Below are positions 41,685 through 48,061 of a DNA stretch of 48,061 nt, piece by piece; positions within the stretch are counted from its first letter, which is position 1; each line of letters begins with the position of its first letter. The notes below the pieces were generated by a model that saw only the letters and a program-made list of their open reading frames with translations, did not search any database and had not been told where the DNA came from. The stretch spans positions 1-48,061 of the IMG/VR virus record IMGVR_UViG_3300022939_001231, one strand, 5' to 3'. This DNA is from a virus. The translations under genes were made by a program, and so were the position numbers.

Positions 41685-42079
41685 GATACAGAACTCTTTC
41701 CTTTGTCGATTGGAACAACATTAATATAACCCATTTCTCTGTCAGTACTCATGCCTTCTTCTTCTAACATTTGCACAACAATAGTTCGAAACCATGCATC
41801 TACCATTTCTTCTGGTGTGCCACCTTTGTAACCTGCATCAAGTAATCTTTCAAGAAATTCGTTATTCCAATCTAATTCAAAGAATCCGTTTTTAATATTG
41901 TCAGGATTAATTTGAGTATCTAGTACAGCAACCCACGGTTCACCTGCTTCAGTAGCCGCAGCCTTTTCTGCTTCAAGTGCTTCTCGACGAATGTCTTCAG
42001 GAGTCTTTTCTTCTTCTGTAGTTTCTTCTTCTATAATCCTAGGTGTTACACCAAGGGCTTCTTTTAGTTTATTCCACAT
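41681..42079 (-). CDS. Acidic protein of unknown function
   Basis: A 132-residue protein. An acidic, Glu-rich first half (EEETTEEEKTPEDIRREALE) is followed by a compact half (FELDWNNEFLERLLDAGYKG, then WFRTIVVQMLEEEG). It is probably partly disordered. It shares an ATGA junction with the glycosylase gene. Such acidic proteins can act as DNA mimics or adaptors, but there is no evidence of that here. Confidence 0.6.
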   Translation of the reverse strand: MWNKLKEALGVTPRIIEEETTEEEKTPEDIRREALEAEKAAATEAGEPWVAVLDTQINPDNIKNGFFELDWNNEFLERLLDAGYKGGTPEEMVDAWFRTIVVQMLEEEGMSTDREMGYINVVPIDKGKSSVS

Positions 42080-42213
42080 TACATTCCTCCTGCTTCTCTA
42101 AAACGTTTTTGTAAATCCATAATATCTACATCTTCTTCTTTTTTCTCAATTGGTGCCTGCATTGCCTTTTCGTGTTGTTTATTTTTATACAAGACCTTAG
42201 GTCCCCCATGCAT
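42079..42213 (-). CDS. Short peptide gene at the end of queE, unknown
   Basis: About 44 residues from ATG 42213 (MHGGPKVLYKNKQHEKAMQ...), behind CGGAA and overlapping the end of queE by 17 bases. An alternative ATG at 42291 would give 70 residues but overlap queE by 95 bases. The C-terminus DIMDLQKRFREAGG looks helical, and the last bases overlap the next start. Real coding is plausible from tight spacing. Start choice and function are uncertain. Confidence 0.45.
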   Translation of the reverse strand: MHGGPKVLYKNKQHEKAMQAPIEKKEEDVDIMDLQKRFREAGGM

Positions 42214-43090
42214 TTCCGAATAGGCTAATGTGGAGTCTTGGTGTGAACCGCCAACCTCGCTCCATACATGCGTGGGCGACTTCTTGAACATTGAGATTAT
42301 ACTCTTCCGATCTACCACCGAGCGGCATAAGGTAGACAGGGCATTCCACGCCTGCCTTGCGATATTCTTCGACAGCTCGAGTAACTTCGTCAAAGTCATC
42401 TTGAGTAGCGACAACAAACTTAAAATAGATATCGCTACCGTCAACAAGGCTATACTCCCTAGCAACAGCAGGCAATATAGCAGTTTCCCAAGGTTCTCCG
42501 CTAACTGAAAGTTTAGGGGAACAACTCCAAGTGACTGTAAATCTGTTTTGATCTGTGAGGTAGTTGAAGAAATCATCGTGTAGATGTTGTGTAGTGTTTG
42601 TTTCAAATGTAACATTTTTTAGGTCCTGCATACGTGGATGCTCAAATAAATCAATGTAGAGCTTTTGCCATGCTAACAGCGGCTCTCCACCAGTCATAAT
42701 TAAATGGATATCTTGGCCATTATCCATTGTCCACTTACCTTCTGGAGTAAGTGAAAGCAGATGTTCAACAACTTCGTCAACATCTGCTAGTTTATTAAAA
42801 TCTTTGAACTCTGGGTAGATACTTGCATATGTATCACAGCCTGTATGGATAATAGGCAAGTCTTCAAACTTTTCAGTTGTTTTGTGTACACCTGCATCTA
42901 GCAATGCTTTTACTTCTGCATTGTAACGTTGGCCTTCTGCGTGTTGCTCCCAACGATCTTTTTTAGTATCTACACCAAAGTTCATACAGCGAAAGTTACA
43001 ACCAAATGTACGCAGAAACACACTAGGCACTCCTACAAACTTGCCTTCACCTTGTACACTGTAAAATGCTTCGCTATATCTTAACTTCAC
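42197..43090 (-). CDS. queE: QueE-like radical SAM enzyme (7-carboxy-7-deazaguanine synthase)
   Basis: A 297-residue protein opening with YSEAFYSVQGEGKFVGVPSV and LRTFGCNFRC, the QueE N-terminus, and containing TGGEPLL. It converts carboxy-tetrahydropterin to 7-carboxy-7-deazaguanine in the queuosine/preQ0 pathway. The cluster motif is unusual: C31 and C35 are present, but the third position is F38. The next candidate is C85 in TGCDTYAS, which resembles the CDT end of the normal motif, implying an insertion of about 47 residues between the second and third Cys. GTP cyclohydrolase I, the pathway's first enzyme, is encoded just upstream. Confidence 0.8.
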   Translation of the reverse strand: MKLRYSEAFYSVQGEGKFVGVPSVFLRTFGCNFRCMNFGVDTKKDRWEQHAEGQRYNAEVKALLDAGVHKTTEKFEDLPIIHTGCDTYASIYPEFKDFNKLADVDEVVEHLLSLTPEGKWTMDNGQDIHLIMTGGEPLLAWQKLYIDLFEHPRMQDLKNVTFETNTTQHLHDDFFNYLTDQNRFTVTWSCSPKLSVSGEPWETAILPAVAREYSLVDGSDIYFKFVVATQDDFDEVTRAVEEYRKAGVECPVYLMPLGGRSEEYNLNVQEVAHACMERGWRFTPRLHISLFGNAWGT

Positions 43091-43290
43091 TTGACAGGTT
43101 CCTTAAAATATTCAACGCTTTGAGTCATTCGACTAATTTCAAAGTATTTAGGTTCTGTATAACTGTGCATACCTTCTGCCTTAACATCAACATATACACC
43201 TTCTTTTTGCAAAGCAGCCCATGTCTTATTGACAGTTGCTAATTCACTTTTAAACTTTTTTACAAGTTCTGTTACTTTTGGATCTTTCAT
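43087..43290 (-). CDS. Small protein of unknown function
   Basis: A 67-residue helical protein (PKVTELVKKFKSELATVNKT, then YFEISRMTQSVEYFKEPVK). It lies between folE and queE with 4-base overlaps on both sides, so it is translated with the deazaguanine genes. It has no similarity to QueD that I can see and is too short. Role unknown. Confidence 0.6.
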   Translation of the reverse strand: MKDPKVTELVKKFKSELATVNKTWAALQKEGVYVDVKAEGMHSYTEPKYFEISRMTQSVEYFKEPVK

Positions 43291-43973
43291 CTTGGTGCAA
43301 ACTCCTGTTGTAGTTTAATATTGTCCATAAACTCTTTTTTAGTTCCTGGATCATCGTTGAACGCACCTTTTAGCACAGTTGTCTGTGTAAGACTGCTATG
43401 TGCCATAATACCTCTATTCTCACAACAACCATGTGTTGCTTGAATGTAAACACCTACATGTTCACTACCTGTTGCGTTCATAATTTCACGGGCAATGTCC
43501 ATTGCAAGTTCTTCTTGCAGTGTGCCACGTCTTGCACACCACTGTGCTAAACGTGTGTATTTTGACAAACCAATAAGTTTGTCTGCGGCAATAATACCAA
43601 TGTATGCAACACCACTTACTGGTTGGTGATGATGTGAACACATTGATTTAAGTTCACTTCTTACAACTAGCATACCTGGATAGCGGTCGTTGCCGTCATT
43701 TGGAAATGCAGTTGCAGGCGGGCGTGTATCATAGCGTCCTGCCATAATTTCATTAAAATACATTTTAGCAAGACGTCTTGCTGTTCCTTGTGAATTAGGA
43801 TCATTATGACGGTCAATTACTAGTGCATCTAGTACACCTTCAAATGCTTCAGTTGCTTCTTCGATCAACTGTTCCTTGTCACCGTTTTGTAAAACTTCTG
43901 AAATGTTATCACCTGCCCAATAGCGGATGCCTGCTTCTTCAAGTTTTGTTTTAATTTGTAATGCTTTGCTCAT
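43287..43973 (-). CDS. folE: GTP cyclohydrolase I
   Basis: A 228-residue protein with CSHHHQPVSG (zinc and substrate site), GLSKYTRLAQWCARRGTLQE and THGCCENRGI, the three signature blocks of FolE. It converts GTP to 7,8-dihydroneopterin triphosphate, the first step of both folate and 7-deazaguanine synthesis. The presence of queE directly downstream points to the second. It is transcribed from a consensus promoter at 44014-44042. GGAGA precedes the ATG. Confidence 0.93.
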   Translation of the reverse strand: MSKALQIKTKLEEAGIRYWAGDNISEVLQNGDKEQLIEEATEAFEGVLDALVIDRHNDPNSQGTARRLAKMYFNEIMAGRYDTRPPATAFPNDGNDRYPGMLVVRSELKSMCSHHHQPVSGVAYIGIIAADKLIGLSKYTRLAQWCARRGTLQEELAMDIAREIMNATGSEHVGVYIQATHGCCENRGIMAHSSLTQTTVLKGAFNDDPGTKKEFMDNIKLQQEFAPR

Positions 43974-44013
43974 TCAATTCTCCGAGTTATAGACGAGGAT
44001 GTCTATTGTTTAT

Positions 44014-44042
44014 ATTATACCATGTATTTAGGTTTTTGTCAA
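44014..44042 (-). promoter_or_regulatory. Consensus sigma-70 promoter of folE
   Basis: On the - strand: TTGACA (44042-44037), 17-base spacer, TATAAT (44019-44014). The TGA stop of the upstream SGNH-type gene lies within the TTGACA box, so the promoter is packed into the 3' end of that gene. The ATG of folE is at 43973. Confidence 0.85.
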
Positions 44043-44851
44043 TAGTTTTTTTCAATATAAGGCAAATAATGTTCTGCTATTGCGGAATGTACATCGTAAT
44101 TGTAGTGTTCATTATCTGCCACAAGCATTTTCGATATTTTCATTCGATGTCTTTCGAATAAGAAATCTTCAGCAGATGTATACACAAATTTAACATTGTC
44201 GAAACCTCTATATAATTGTGTATTTTTTGGTAAGTGTATTCTATTGTTTATAGTCCACACATATACAGGAATATTAGTGTTCCTTACCATATGATCTATT
44301 ACAGTCATATCTGCAATATAATCACGTAACTGTAAATGTGTAAGTGCTTCGTGCCAGAGTTTTGTATAACGATATTGATTTTCGAGTATTTCAAACTCTC
44401 CTTGTGGATTGTTTATACTTCCCCTAAAACCTTTGTATTTGTCCCAATATTCTTCAAATTGGCCCATAAGTGCTTCATAACGATTTCCGGCATATCTCTT
44501 GTCTGTATATCTATGAACAAGTCCGTTATCACTATCTTCGTTACGTTCTAAAAACGCATCAATTTTATAACTTTCACCTAAATCTAAATTAGGGTCTGTA
44601 GCAACTAGATATCTATTCCAGTGTGTACTTTGTATGAAAACTTTGTCTATATCATAGCGATCGAGCATACAACTTAGCCAAGCAGGAAATTTTCTATTGC
44701 AACCTCCTGCTTGGGCATATATTGCACACTGCTTGTTATTTTGTGCAGAATAAATTTCTGCATAGTTATTTTTTGTCCAGTGTAACGCTCTACCATCGTT
44801 GTCAATAGTATAACCTGCACTGTGACTATCACCTAAAAAAAGTGTAGTCAT
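44039..44851 (-). CDS. SGNH/GDSL-type hydrolase-like protein
   Basis: A 270-residue protein. TLFLGDSHSAG (residues 3-13) is block I of SGNH hydrolases with the nucleophile Ser, and DNEHYN near the C-terminus fits the Asp-x-x-His of block V. The middle is less clear. A Gly (QAGGCNRKF) and Asn (WTINNR) can serve as the oxyanion-hole blocks. The family includes esterases and acyl- or carbohydrate deacetylases. It ends inside the folE promoter. In a phage it could act on host surface polysaccharide or be part of the virion. Confidence 0.6.
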   Translation of the reverse strand: MTTLFLGDSHSAGYTIDNDGRALHWTKNNYAEIYSAQNNKQCAIYAQAGGCNRKFPAWLSCMLDRYDIDKVFIQSTHWNRYLVATDPNLDLGESYKIDAFLERNEDSDNGLVHRYTDKRYAGNRYEALMGQFEEYWDKYKGFRGSINNPQGEFEILENQYRYTKLWHEALTHLQLRDYIADMTVIDHMVRNTNIPVYVWTINNRIHLPKNTQLYRGFDNVKFVYTSAEDFLFERHRMKISKMLVADNEHYNYDVHSAIAEHYLPYIEKNY

Positions 44852-45054
44852 TACGCCCCGAAATGTAGTTCAAGCATTTCGATTCGATCAGTTGCTGAAG
44901 CCATTTTATCAAGTTCTTCTTGAATTGCTTCAACAATATCACTGTGTTCACCGATTCCAACGCTTTGGTTCATATATACCATTACATTAGTTTTTGCACG
45001 TTCGAGTTCTCCTTCGGCATGCATACGAGCGGCTTTTACTAACTGTTCTTTCAA
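44851..45054 (-). CDS. Small helical protein, unknown function
   Basis: A 67-residue protein (KEQLVKAARMHAEGELERAK, then EAIQEELDKMASATDRIEML), predicted helical throughout. The start is TTG at 45054, overlapping the upstream stop as TTGA and preceded by AGGAAAGGAAG, a strong ribosome-binding site. It belongs to a chain of small genes. Confidence 0.6.
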   Translation of the reverse strand: MKEQLVKAARMHAEGELERAKTNVMVYMNQSVGIGEHSDIVEAIQEELDKMASATDRIEMLELHFGA

Positions 45055-45176
45055 TCTTTCTTCCTTTCCTGTTGTTTTGCTTCATATTCTGCTTTTTTAA
45101 CGAGGTATTGCTCCTCGGTTAATTTGTGCCAACCTATACATTTGCCTGTTGGCGATCTTCCACATGGACAAGCCAT
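45051..45176 (-). CDS. Tiny Cys-rich protein, possible zinc-binding CxC motif
   Basis: Too short for most gene finders: 41 residues, MACPCGRSPTGKCIGWHKLT followed by EEQYLVKKAEYE and a basic helix. The order C-x-C ... C-x-x-W-H recalls the C-terminal SEC-C-type zinc finger (CxC...CH). AGGAGAG lies at the right distance before the ATG, and its stop overlaps the next start. These features argue for a real gene. Confidence 0.65.
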   Translation of the reverse strand: MACPCGRSPTGKCIGWHKLTEEQYLVKKAEYEAKQQERKKD

Positions 45177-45188
45177 TAGTTTCTCTCC

Positions 45189-45599
45189 TTAAAAATCAAA
45201 ACGTTCTTGTCTAGCAACATGCTCATAGTACTCTCTTGTTGCTTTGTCTTCTTGTTTTCTGTAGTTACCTTTTTCTGGAATAACATGTCTAACGCCTCCT
45301 CGTGGATCGCTCATGTCTCCTTTGCGTCTTGGAATAAGATGAACATGCGGATACATTACAGTTTGACCTGCTTCTGTACCTACGTTTTGCCCAATATTAA
45401 AAGCATCACAGTAACCCTTTTGCACCCAATCATAGCCCCAAGCATATGCAGCCTTGTAGCATTTGGCAAGGTGTTCCCAATCTTCTACCTTTGGTACAAA
45501 AAGAACATGGCCTTCGGTAACTGGAAAGCCATCTTTGAAAACAGTGTATTCTCTAGTGTCAATTAAAACATCGTTCCACGGAACTTCTGAAAACATCAT
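45189..45599 (-). CDS. HIT-family nucleotide hydrolase/transferase
   Basis: A 136-residue protein. ATG at 45599 overlaps the upstream stop (ATGA). VMYPHVHLIPRRKGD is the HIT motif. The first histidine of the usual H-x-H-x-H is replaced by Tyr, while the catalytic middle His is kept (H85). FPVTEGHVLFVPK is the conserved N-terminal strand. HIT proteins hydrolyse dinucleoside polyphosphates or nucleoside phosphoramidates. In a phage it may act in nucleotide salvage, as does the nearby phosphoribosyltransferase. Confidence 0.82.
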   Translation of the reverse strand: MMFSEVPWNDVLIDTREYTVFKDGFPVTEGHVLFVPKVEDWEHLAKCYKAAYAWGYDWVQKGYCDAFNIGQNVGTEAGQTVMYPHVHLIPRRKGDMSDPRGGVRHVIPEKGNYRKQEDKATREYYEHVARQERFDF

Positions 45600-45766
45600 T
45601 TTCTTTTTCCTTTTTTGTATTGTGCAAGAGTTCTCATTTTTCTGTAAATTTCTTCGCGTAACAATTGGCATTTTTGGTACTTAACACCGTCCTTAACCAT
45701 TTGTTCAAGTTCTTCTTTTTTACGTGCAATAGTTTTTTCTAATGCTCGAATGTAATCGTCATTCAT
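45596..45766 (-). CDS. Small coiled-coil protein, unknown function
   Basis: 56 residues from ATG 45766, which overlaps the stop of the upstream phosphoribosyltransferase gene as TAATG. The upstream extension to 45799 is therefore not needed. DDYIRALEKTIARKKEELEQ begins a charged coiled coil, with a basic end (KKGKRK). No function is apparent. Confidence 0.55.
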   Translation of the reverse strand: MNDDYIRALEKTIARKKEELEQMVKDGVKYQKCQLLREEIYRKMRTLAQYKKGKRK

Positions 45767-46332
45767 TACCCTACGTTCTCCCACGGGTAAACTAACCAAA
45801 CATCTTCTTCGGCCTTATTTACTTCGTGTGTGGTGTATTCTACCTTGCCGTTAAATTTACTTGCTAGATTATCTGTAATTGTAGCAAAACGCACATTATT
45901 ATGCCACACAGTATTCCAACTTTCTGAATGTGGTAAACAACTGCTCTGCCAGTCTTCTTTGATCCAGTTGAATGTAGCACCAGTATCGTTAATGTCATCT
46001 ACAACGAGAATATTTTTACGTCTAGAGATATCCCAACGACTTTTATAAGATGCACGTTCTTCTTCAGAAACGTATCCAAATGCATCTTCGCTCATCCAAC
46101 AATTACTTTCGCTTGATTCGCCGTCGTTGCTGTCACGCAAACTAACTTTTAGTGCTTCGCCACGTACATTTAACATATTGCTAAGAATAGTAGCAGGTAC
46201 GTTGCCGCCTCGTGTAATACCTACAATGTAGTCAGGACGCCAATTGTCGTTATACATTTGTAGTGCGATGTTTATACAGGCACGTTCTATGTCCTGCCAG
46301 GTGTAATAGTGTTTTTTAATGTTCAAGCTCAT
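45766..46332 (-). CDS. Phosphoribosyltransferase (PRPP-dependent, Gpt-like)
   Basis: A 188-residue protein with DYIVGITRGGNVPATIL, the strand and PP-loop of type I PRTases, and NILVVDDINDTGATF, the 13-residue PRPP-binding motif with its two acidic residues. The sequence most resembles purine salvage enzymes such as xanthine-guanine phosphoribosyltransferase. The substrate cannot be fixed. It lies among HIT and cupin genes with small overlaps, suggesting nucleotide metabolism. Confidence 0.8.
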   Translation of the reverse strand: MSLNIKKHYYTWQDIERACINIALQMYNDNWRPDYIVGITRGGNVPATILSNMLNVRGEALKVSLRDSNDGESSESNCWMSEDAFGYVSEEERASYKSRWDISRRKNILVVDDINDTGATFNWIKEDWQSSCLPHSESWNTVWHNNVRFATITDNLASKFNGKVEYTTHEVNKAEEDVWLVYPWENVG

Positions 46333-46762
46333 ACTTCTCTCTTAAATATTGTTCATGTTGCACCCACACACCTTGGCGTATGAATCCCCATTCTCTTAGT
46401 TTAGGACCAGGTATAAACAAAGTCCAAGTATCAACACCAGGCTCAAGCTCAATACGATGTAGGCTTTTTGAGCCGTTAAGCCTGAAGTGGCCTGGCGCCC
46501 TCCAAAATCTTCCTCGAGGCGTATGTTCCCAATAGCCGCCACGGAGAATAAGAGTAAAATAAGGCCAAGGATGATCATGTAAATCATCTAAGTCTCCTTT
46601 GTGAAAATTATGTAAAAAGACGTTAAACGGAAACCATTTGCGATCTTTTAAAAAAAGATAATAACGAGTCAAGTAAGGTTCGTTTTCGTAACGATCCATA
46701 ATTACTCGTTTGCGGCCTATTCCTTCTAGCCAGTTTAAAAATCTAGAACGGAAGTTCATCAT
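46316..46762 (-). CDS. Cupin-fold protein
   Basis: 148 residues. ATG at 46762 is supported by AGGAG 9 bases upstream. DLDDLHDHPWPYFTLILRGG is a cupin motif 1 with two metal-binding His, and GSKSLHRIEL the second His motif. The flanking FRAP-like region (RFWRAPGHFRL) fits too. The cupin fold is shared by enzymes and binding proteins, so the reaction cannot be told. It overlaps the preceding phage gene by 20 bases. Confidence 0.65.
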   Translation of the reverse strand: MMNFRSRFLNWLEGIGRKRVIMDRYENEPYLTRYYLFLKDRKWFPFNVFLHNFHKGDLDDLHDHPWPYFTLILRGGYWEHTPRGRFWRAPGHFRLNGSKSLHRIELEPGVDTWTLFIPGPKLREWGFIRQGVWVQHEQYLREKYELEH

Positions 46763-47201
46763 CGTCGATTTCTCCTGCTTTTTTCTTGCCTTCATAGTCT
46801 TGGTTTACCATTTTGTAAATAACTTCAAAATTTTCGTAAGCCTTTTGAAGCCCCGGATATATTTCACACATTTTACGAACACGATCAATGCTTGGAAGGT
46901 GATCTATAAAATCTTCTGAGTTACCAAATGTTATGTTTGATAAATCAAGATCAGCATCACCTGAAAAAAGGCTTCCTACATCAAATGTAACTGTATCGGT
47001 TCCACTACCAGTTATATTGACAACAATATCGTCGTCTTTTCCTGTAGTATACGAATCGTAAGCCATGCTTATTTCTCCACTCTGACTACTGTTATACGTA
47101 TCTAAATCGTAGACAGTTTCATCTTCGATAGTGAGATGAACATCGTCAGTTGGATTAAGACCGGTGATAGTAATAGTACTATCGTTCTTTGATTGTGTCA
47201 T
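46743..47201 (-). CDS. Conserved phage protein, two-part, unknown function
   Basis: A 152-residue protein. The first 90 residues are Ser-, Thr- and Asp-rich with beta-strand periodicity (STITITGLNPTDDVHLTIED). The last 60 (FIDHLPSIDRVRKMCEIYPG, then AYENFEVIYKMVNQDYEGK) are helical and resemble the C-terminal part of a protein conserved in marine T4-like phages. The function is not known to me. It overlaps the glycosyltransferase gene by 23 bases. Confidence 0.6.
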   Translation of the reverse strand: MTQSKNDSTITITGLNPTDDVHLTIEDETVYDLDTYNSSQSGEISMAYDSYTTGKDDDIVVNITGSGTDTVTFDVGSLFSGDADLDLSNITFGNSEDFIDHLPSIDRVRKMCEIYPGLQKAYENFEVIYKMVNQDYEGKKKAGEIDDDELPF

Positions 47202-48061
47202 ACAAGGCTGCCCCGCTAAAAAACTCTTTGTTTAGTTTAGTACGTTGTTTGTCTAAACTTACTAAGAAATCATCATAGTGTTCCATATATTCTTTTATTC
47301 GTCCTACAACTAAAGTTCTATATTTCCTATAAGCAAAATAATCTTCTGTCCATTCACTTGGATATTTAAATTCCGAAAGTGCCATTTCACTATAACTTAG
47401 TCTATCAGGCACCATTGGAATAGCATTTACAAGTGCGCCTTCATACCAACTAATACCGAGTGTTTCTTGTAGATTAGCACTGAATACAAGTTTTGCTTCA
47501 CCAAGCAAATTATGATATTCATTTTTAGTAAGAGAGCGTTCCTGACATACAACAAACTCATATTCAGGAAGTTGTTCTGCTAGATCACGGAATATTTCAA
47601 CTTGTTTCTCAGGAGCAATACGATGTGGGAAAACAATAAGATTTCGCTTCTCCATGCCTTTGTAACTATCTAGAGTATTTTTTAAATACTCCATAGGCCA
47701 CCCTACACGTTTTATACTGTCGTCAGCATATACTTCGCTATAGTCAGGAACGAACACATCTTTGAACATACCAATATGGAAGTCCGAAGCAAAGAAGTTA
47801 TCGTCATAGCATTGGAACATTGACATTTCTGCGTGACGTACCCAAGGTTTGTCACCAATTAATCTTCCCAAGAAATCATGTTCGTCATAACTACCAGCAT
47901 GCCAGAGGCCACCAATGCAAATGTCAACACCCAATAGCTCTGCCATGTAGCGTAGTTGTATAACTGTAGGATTCCAGGCATCGGTATACAAAAAATAGTC
48001 GCCAGTCTTAACTTTCCCTTCACAGAACATTTCTCCTATCTGCTCGAGTTGTTTTGACTTG
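47179..48061 (-). CDS. GT-B glycosyltransferase, N-terminus beyond window
   Basis: The frame is open through the end of the window, so the N-terminus is missing; about 293 residues are visible. IVFPHRIAPEKQVEIFRDLA, then EYEFVVCQE, then LVFSANLQETLGISWYEGAL are the GT4-like C-terminal Rossmann signatures (R-x-x-x-EKQ and the acidic E-x-x-x-x-x-x-x-E donor loop). It is probably a nucleotide-sugar transferase. In T4-like phages such genes modify DNA bases or virion/host glycans. Which applies here is open. Confidence 0.72.
   Translation of the reverse strand, partial: KSKQLEQIGEMFCEGKVKTGDYFLYTDAWNPTVIQLRYMAELLGVDICIGGLWHAGSYDEHDFLGRLIGDKPWVRHAEMSMFQCYDDNFFASDFHIGMFKDVFVPDYSEVYADDSIKRVGWPMEYLKNTLDSYKGMEKRNLIVFPHRIAPEKQVEIFRDLAEQLPEYEFVVCQERSLTKNEYHNLLGEAKLVFSANLQETLGISWYEGALVNAIPMVPDRLSYSEMALSEFKYPSEWTEDYFAYRKYRTLVVGRIKEYMEHYDDFLVSLDKQRTKLNKEFFSGAALYDTIKER

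Noticed and set aside
42079-42615. A 178-residue frame with hydrophobic N-terminus, possible membrane protein
   Set aside because: Most of it overlaps queE in another frame. The queE frame has clear motifs to its end. Only the last 44 (to 70) residues are kept as a small gene.
1-48061. CRISPR arrays, tRNA genes, insertion sequences, attachment sites
   Set aside because: I looked for regularly spaced repeats, cloverleaf-like sequences with GGTTCGA-type arms, transposase motifs and terminal repeats. None was recognised. A tRNA or structured-RNA search program would be the decisive test.

Overview
The window looks like part of the genome of a T4-like marine myovirus. It is AT-rich, has almost no non-coding DNA, and most genes overlap by 1-60 bases. 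It carries tail-fibre-like structural proteins with repeats typical of marine T4-like phages, a T4-type RNase H, GTP cyclohydrolase I and a QueE-like radical SAM enzyme, a MoxR ATPase/VWA metallopeptidase pair, and TATAAATA-type late promoters beside near-perfect TTGACA-17-TATAAT promoters. No photosynthesis or tRNA genes are visible, so the host (SAR11, picocyanobacteria or another marine bacterium) cannot be fixed from this sequence. No stretch longer than about 120 bases lacks a gene.

Layout. (1) 1-3919, + strand: four structural, tail-fibre-like genes behind late promoters. (2) 3918-3956: a compact hairpin and promoter that starts a long accessory island. (3) 3980-32589, + strand except one inverted gene at 10439-11866: the island. 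It holds about seven glycosyltransferase-like genes, seven radical SAM genes (two with an N-terminal twitch domain, three whose SPASM domain is a separate gene, one single-gene form, one B12-binding), four nitroreductase-like genes, a DegT/DnrJ-type sugar aminotransferase, a NodU-type carbamoyltransferase, a protein with three tandem methyltransferase-like domains, seven 2-oxoglutarate/Fe(II)-oxygenase-like genes (five of them consecutive), an acyl desaturase and a possible GNAT acetyltransferase. (4) 32561-34758, - strand: another oxygenase and two tail-fibre-like genes. (5) 34800-48061, - strand: phage core and replication-accessory genes, namely small conserved proteins, the VWA/MoxR pair, RNase H, an MBD4-like DNA glycosylase, QueE, FolE, an SGNH hydrolase, a HIT protein, a phosphoribosyltransferase, a cupin and a partial glycosyltransferase.

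The outstanding feature is at 12652-21078. A module of nitroreductase, short radical SAM core and stand-alone SPASM protein occurs three times, with the genes overlapping or abutting. In the first copy the nitroreductase is fused to a domain resembling the cysteine-containing repeat (KCxRDxG) of marine-phage structural proteins, and it sits 22 bases behind an exact TATAAATA late promoter. Together with the carbamoyl-, methyl-, amino- and glycosyltransferases and the oxygenases, this suggests a phage-encoded pathway that builds or decorates a glycan or peptide. Virion proteins are one plausible substrate. The substrate is not visible in the sequence and this role is inference.

The right half fits standard phage physiology. 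FolE and QueE point to 7-deazaguanine synthesis (other Que genes would have to lie outside the window), RNase H to primer removal, and the HhH glycosylase to base repair or surveillance.
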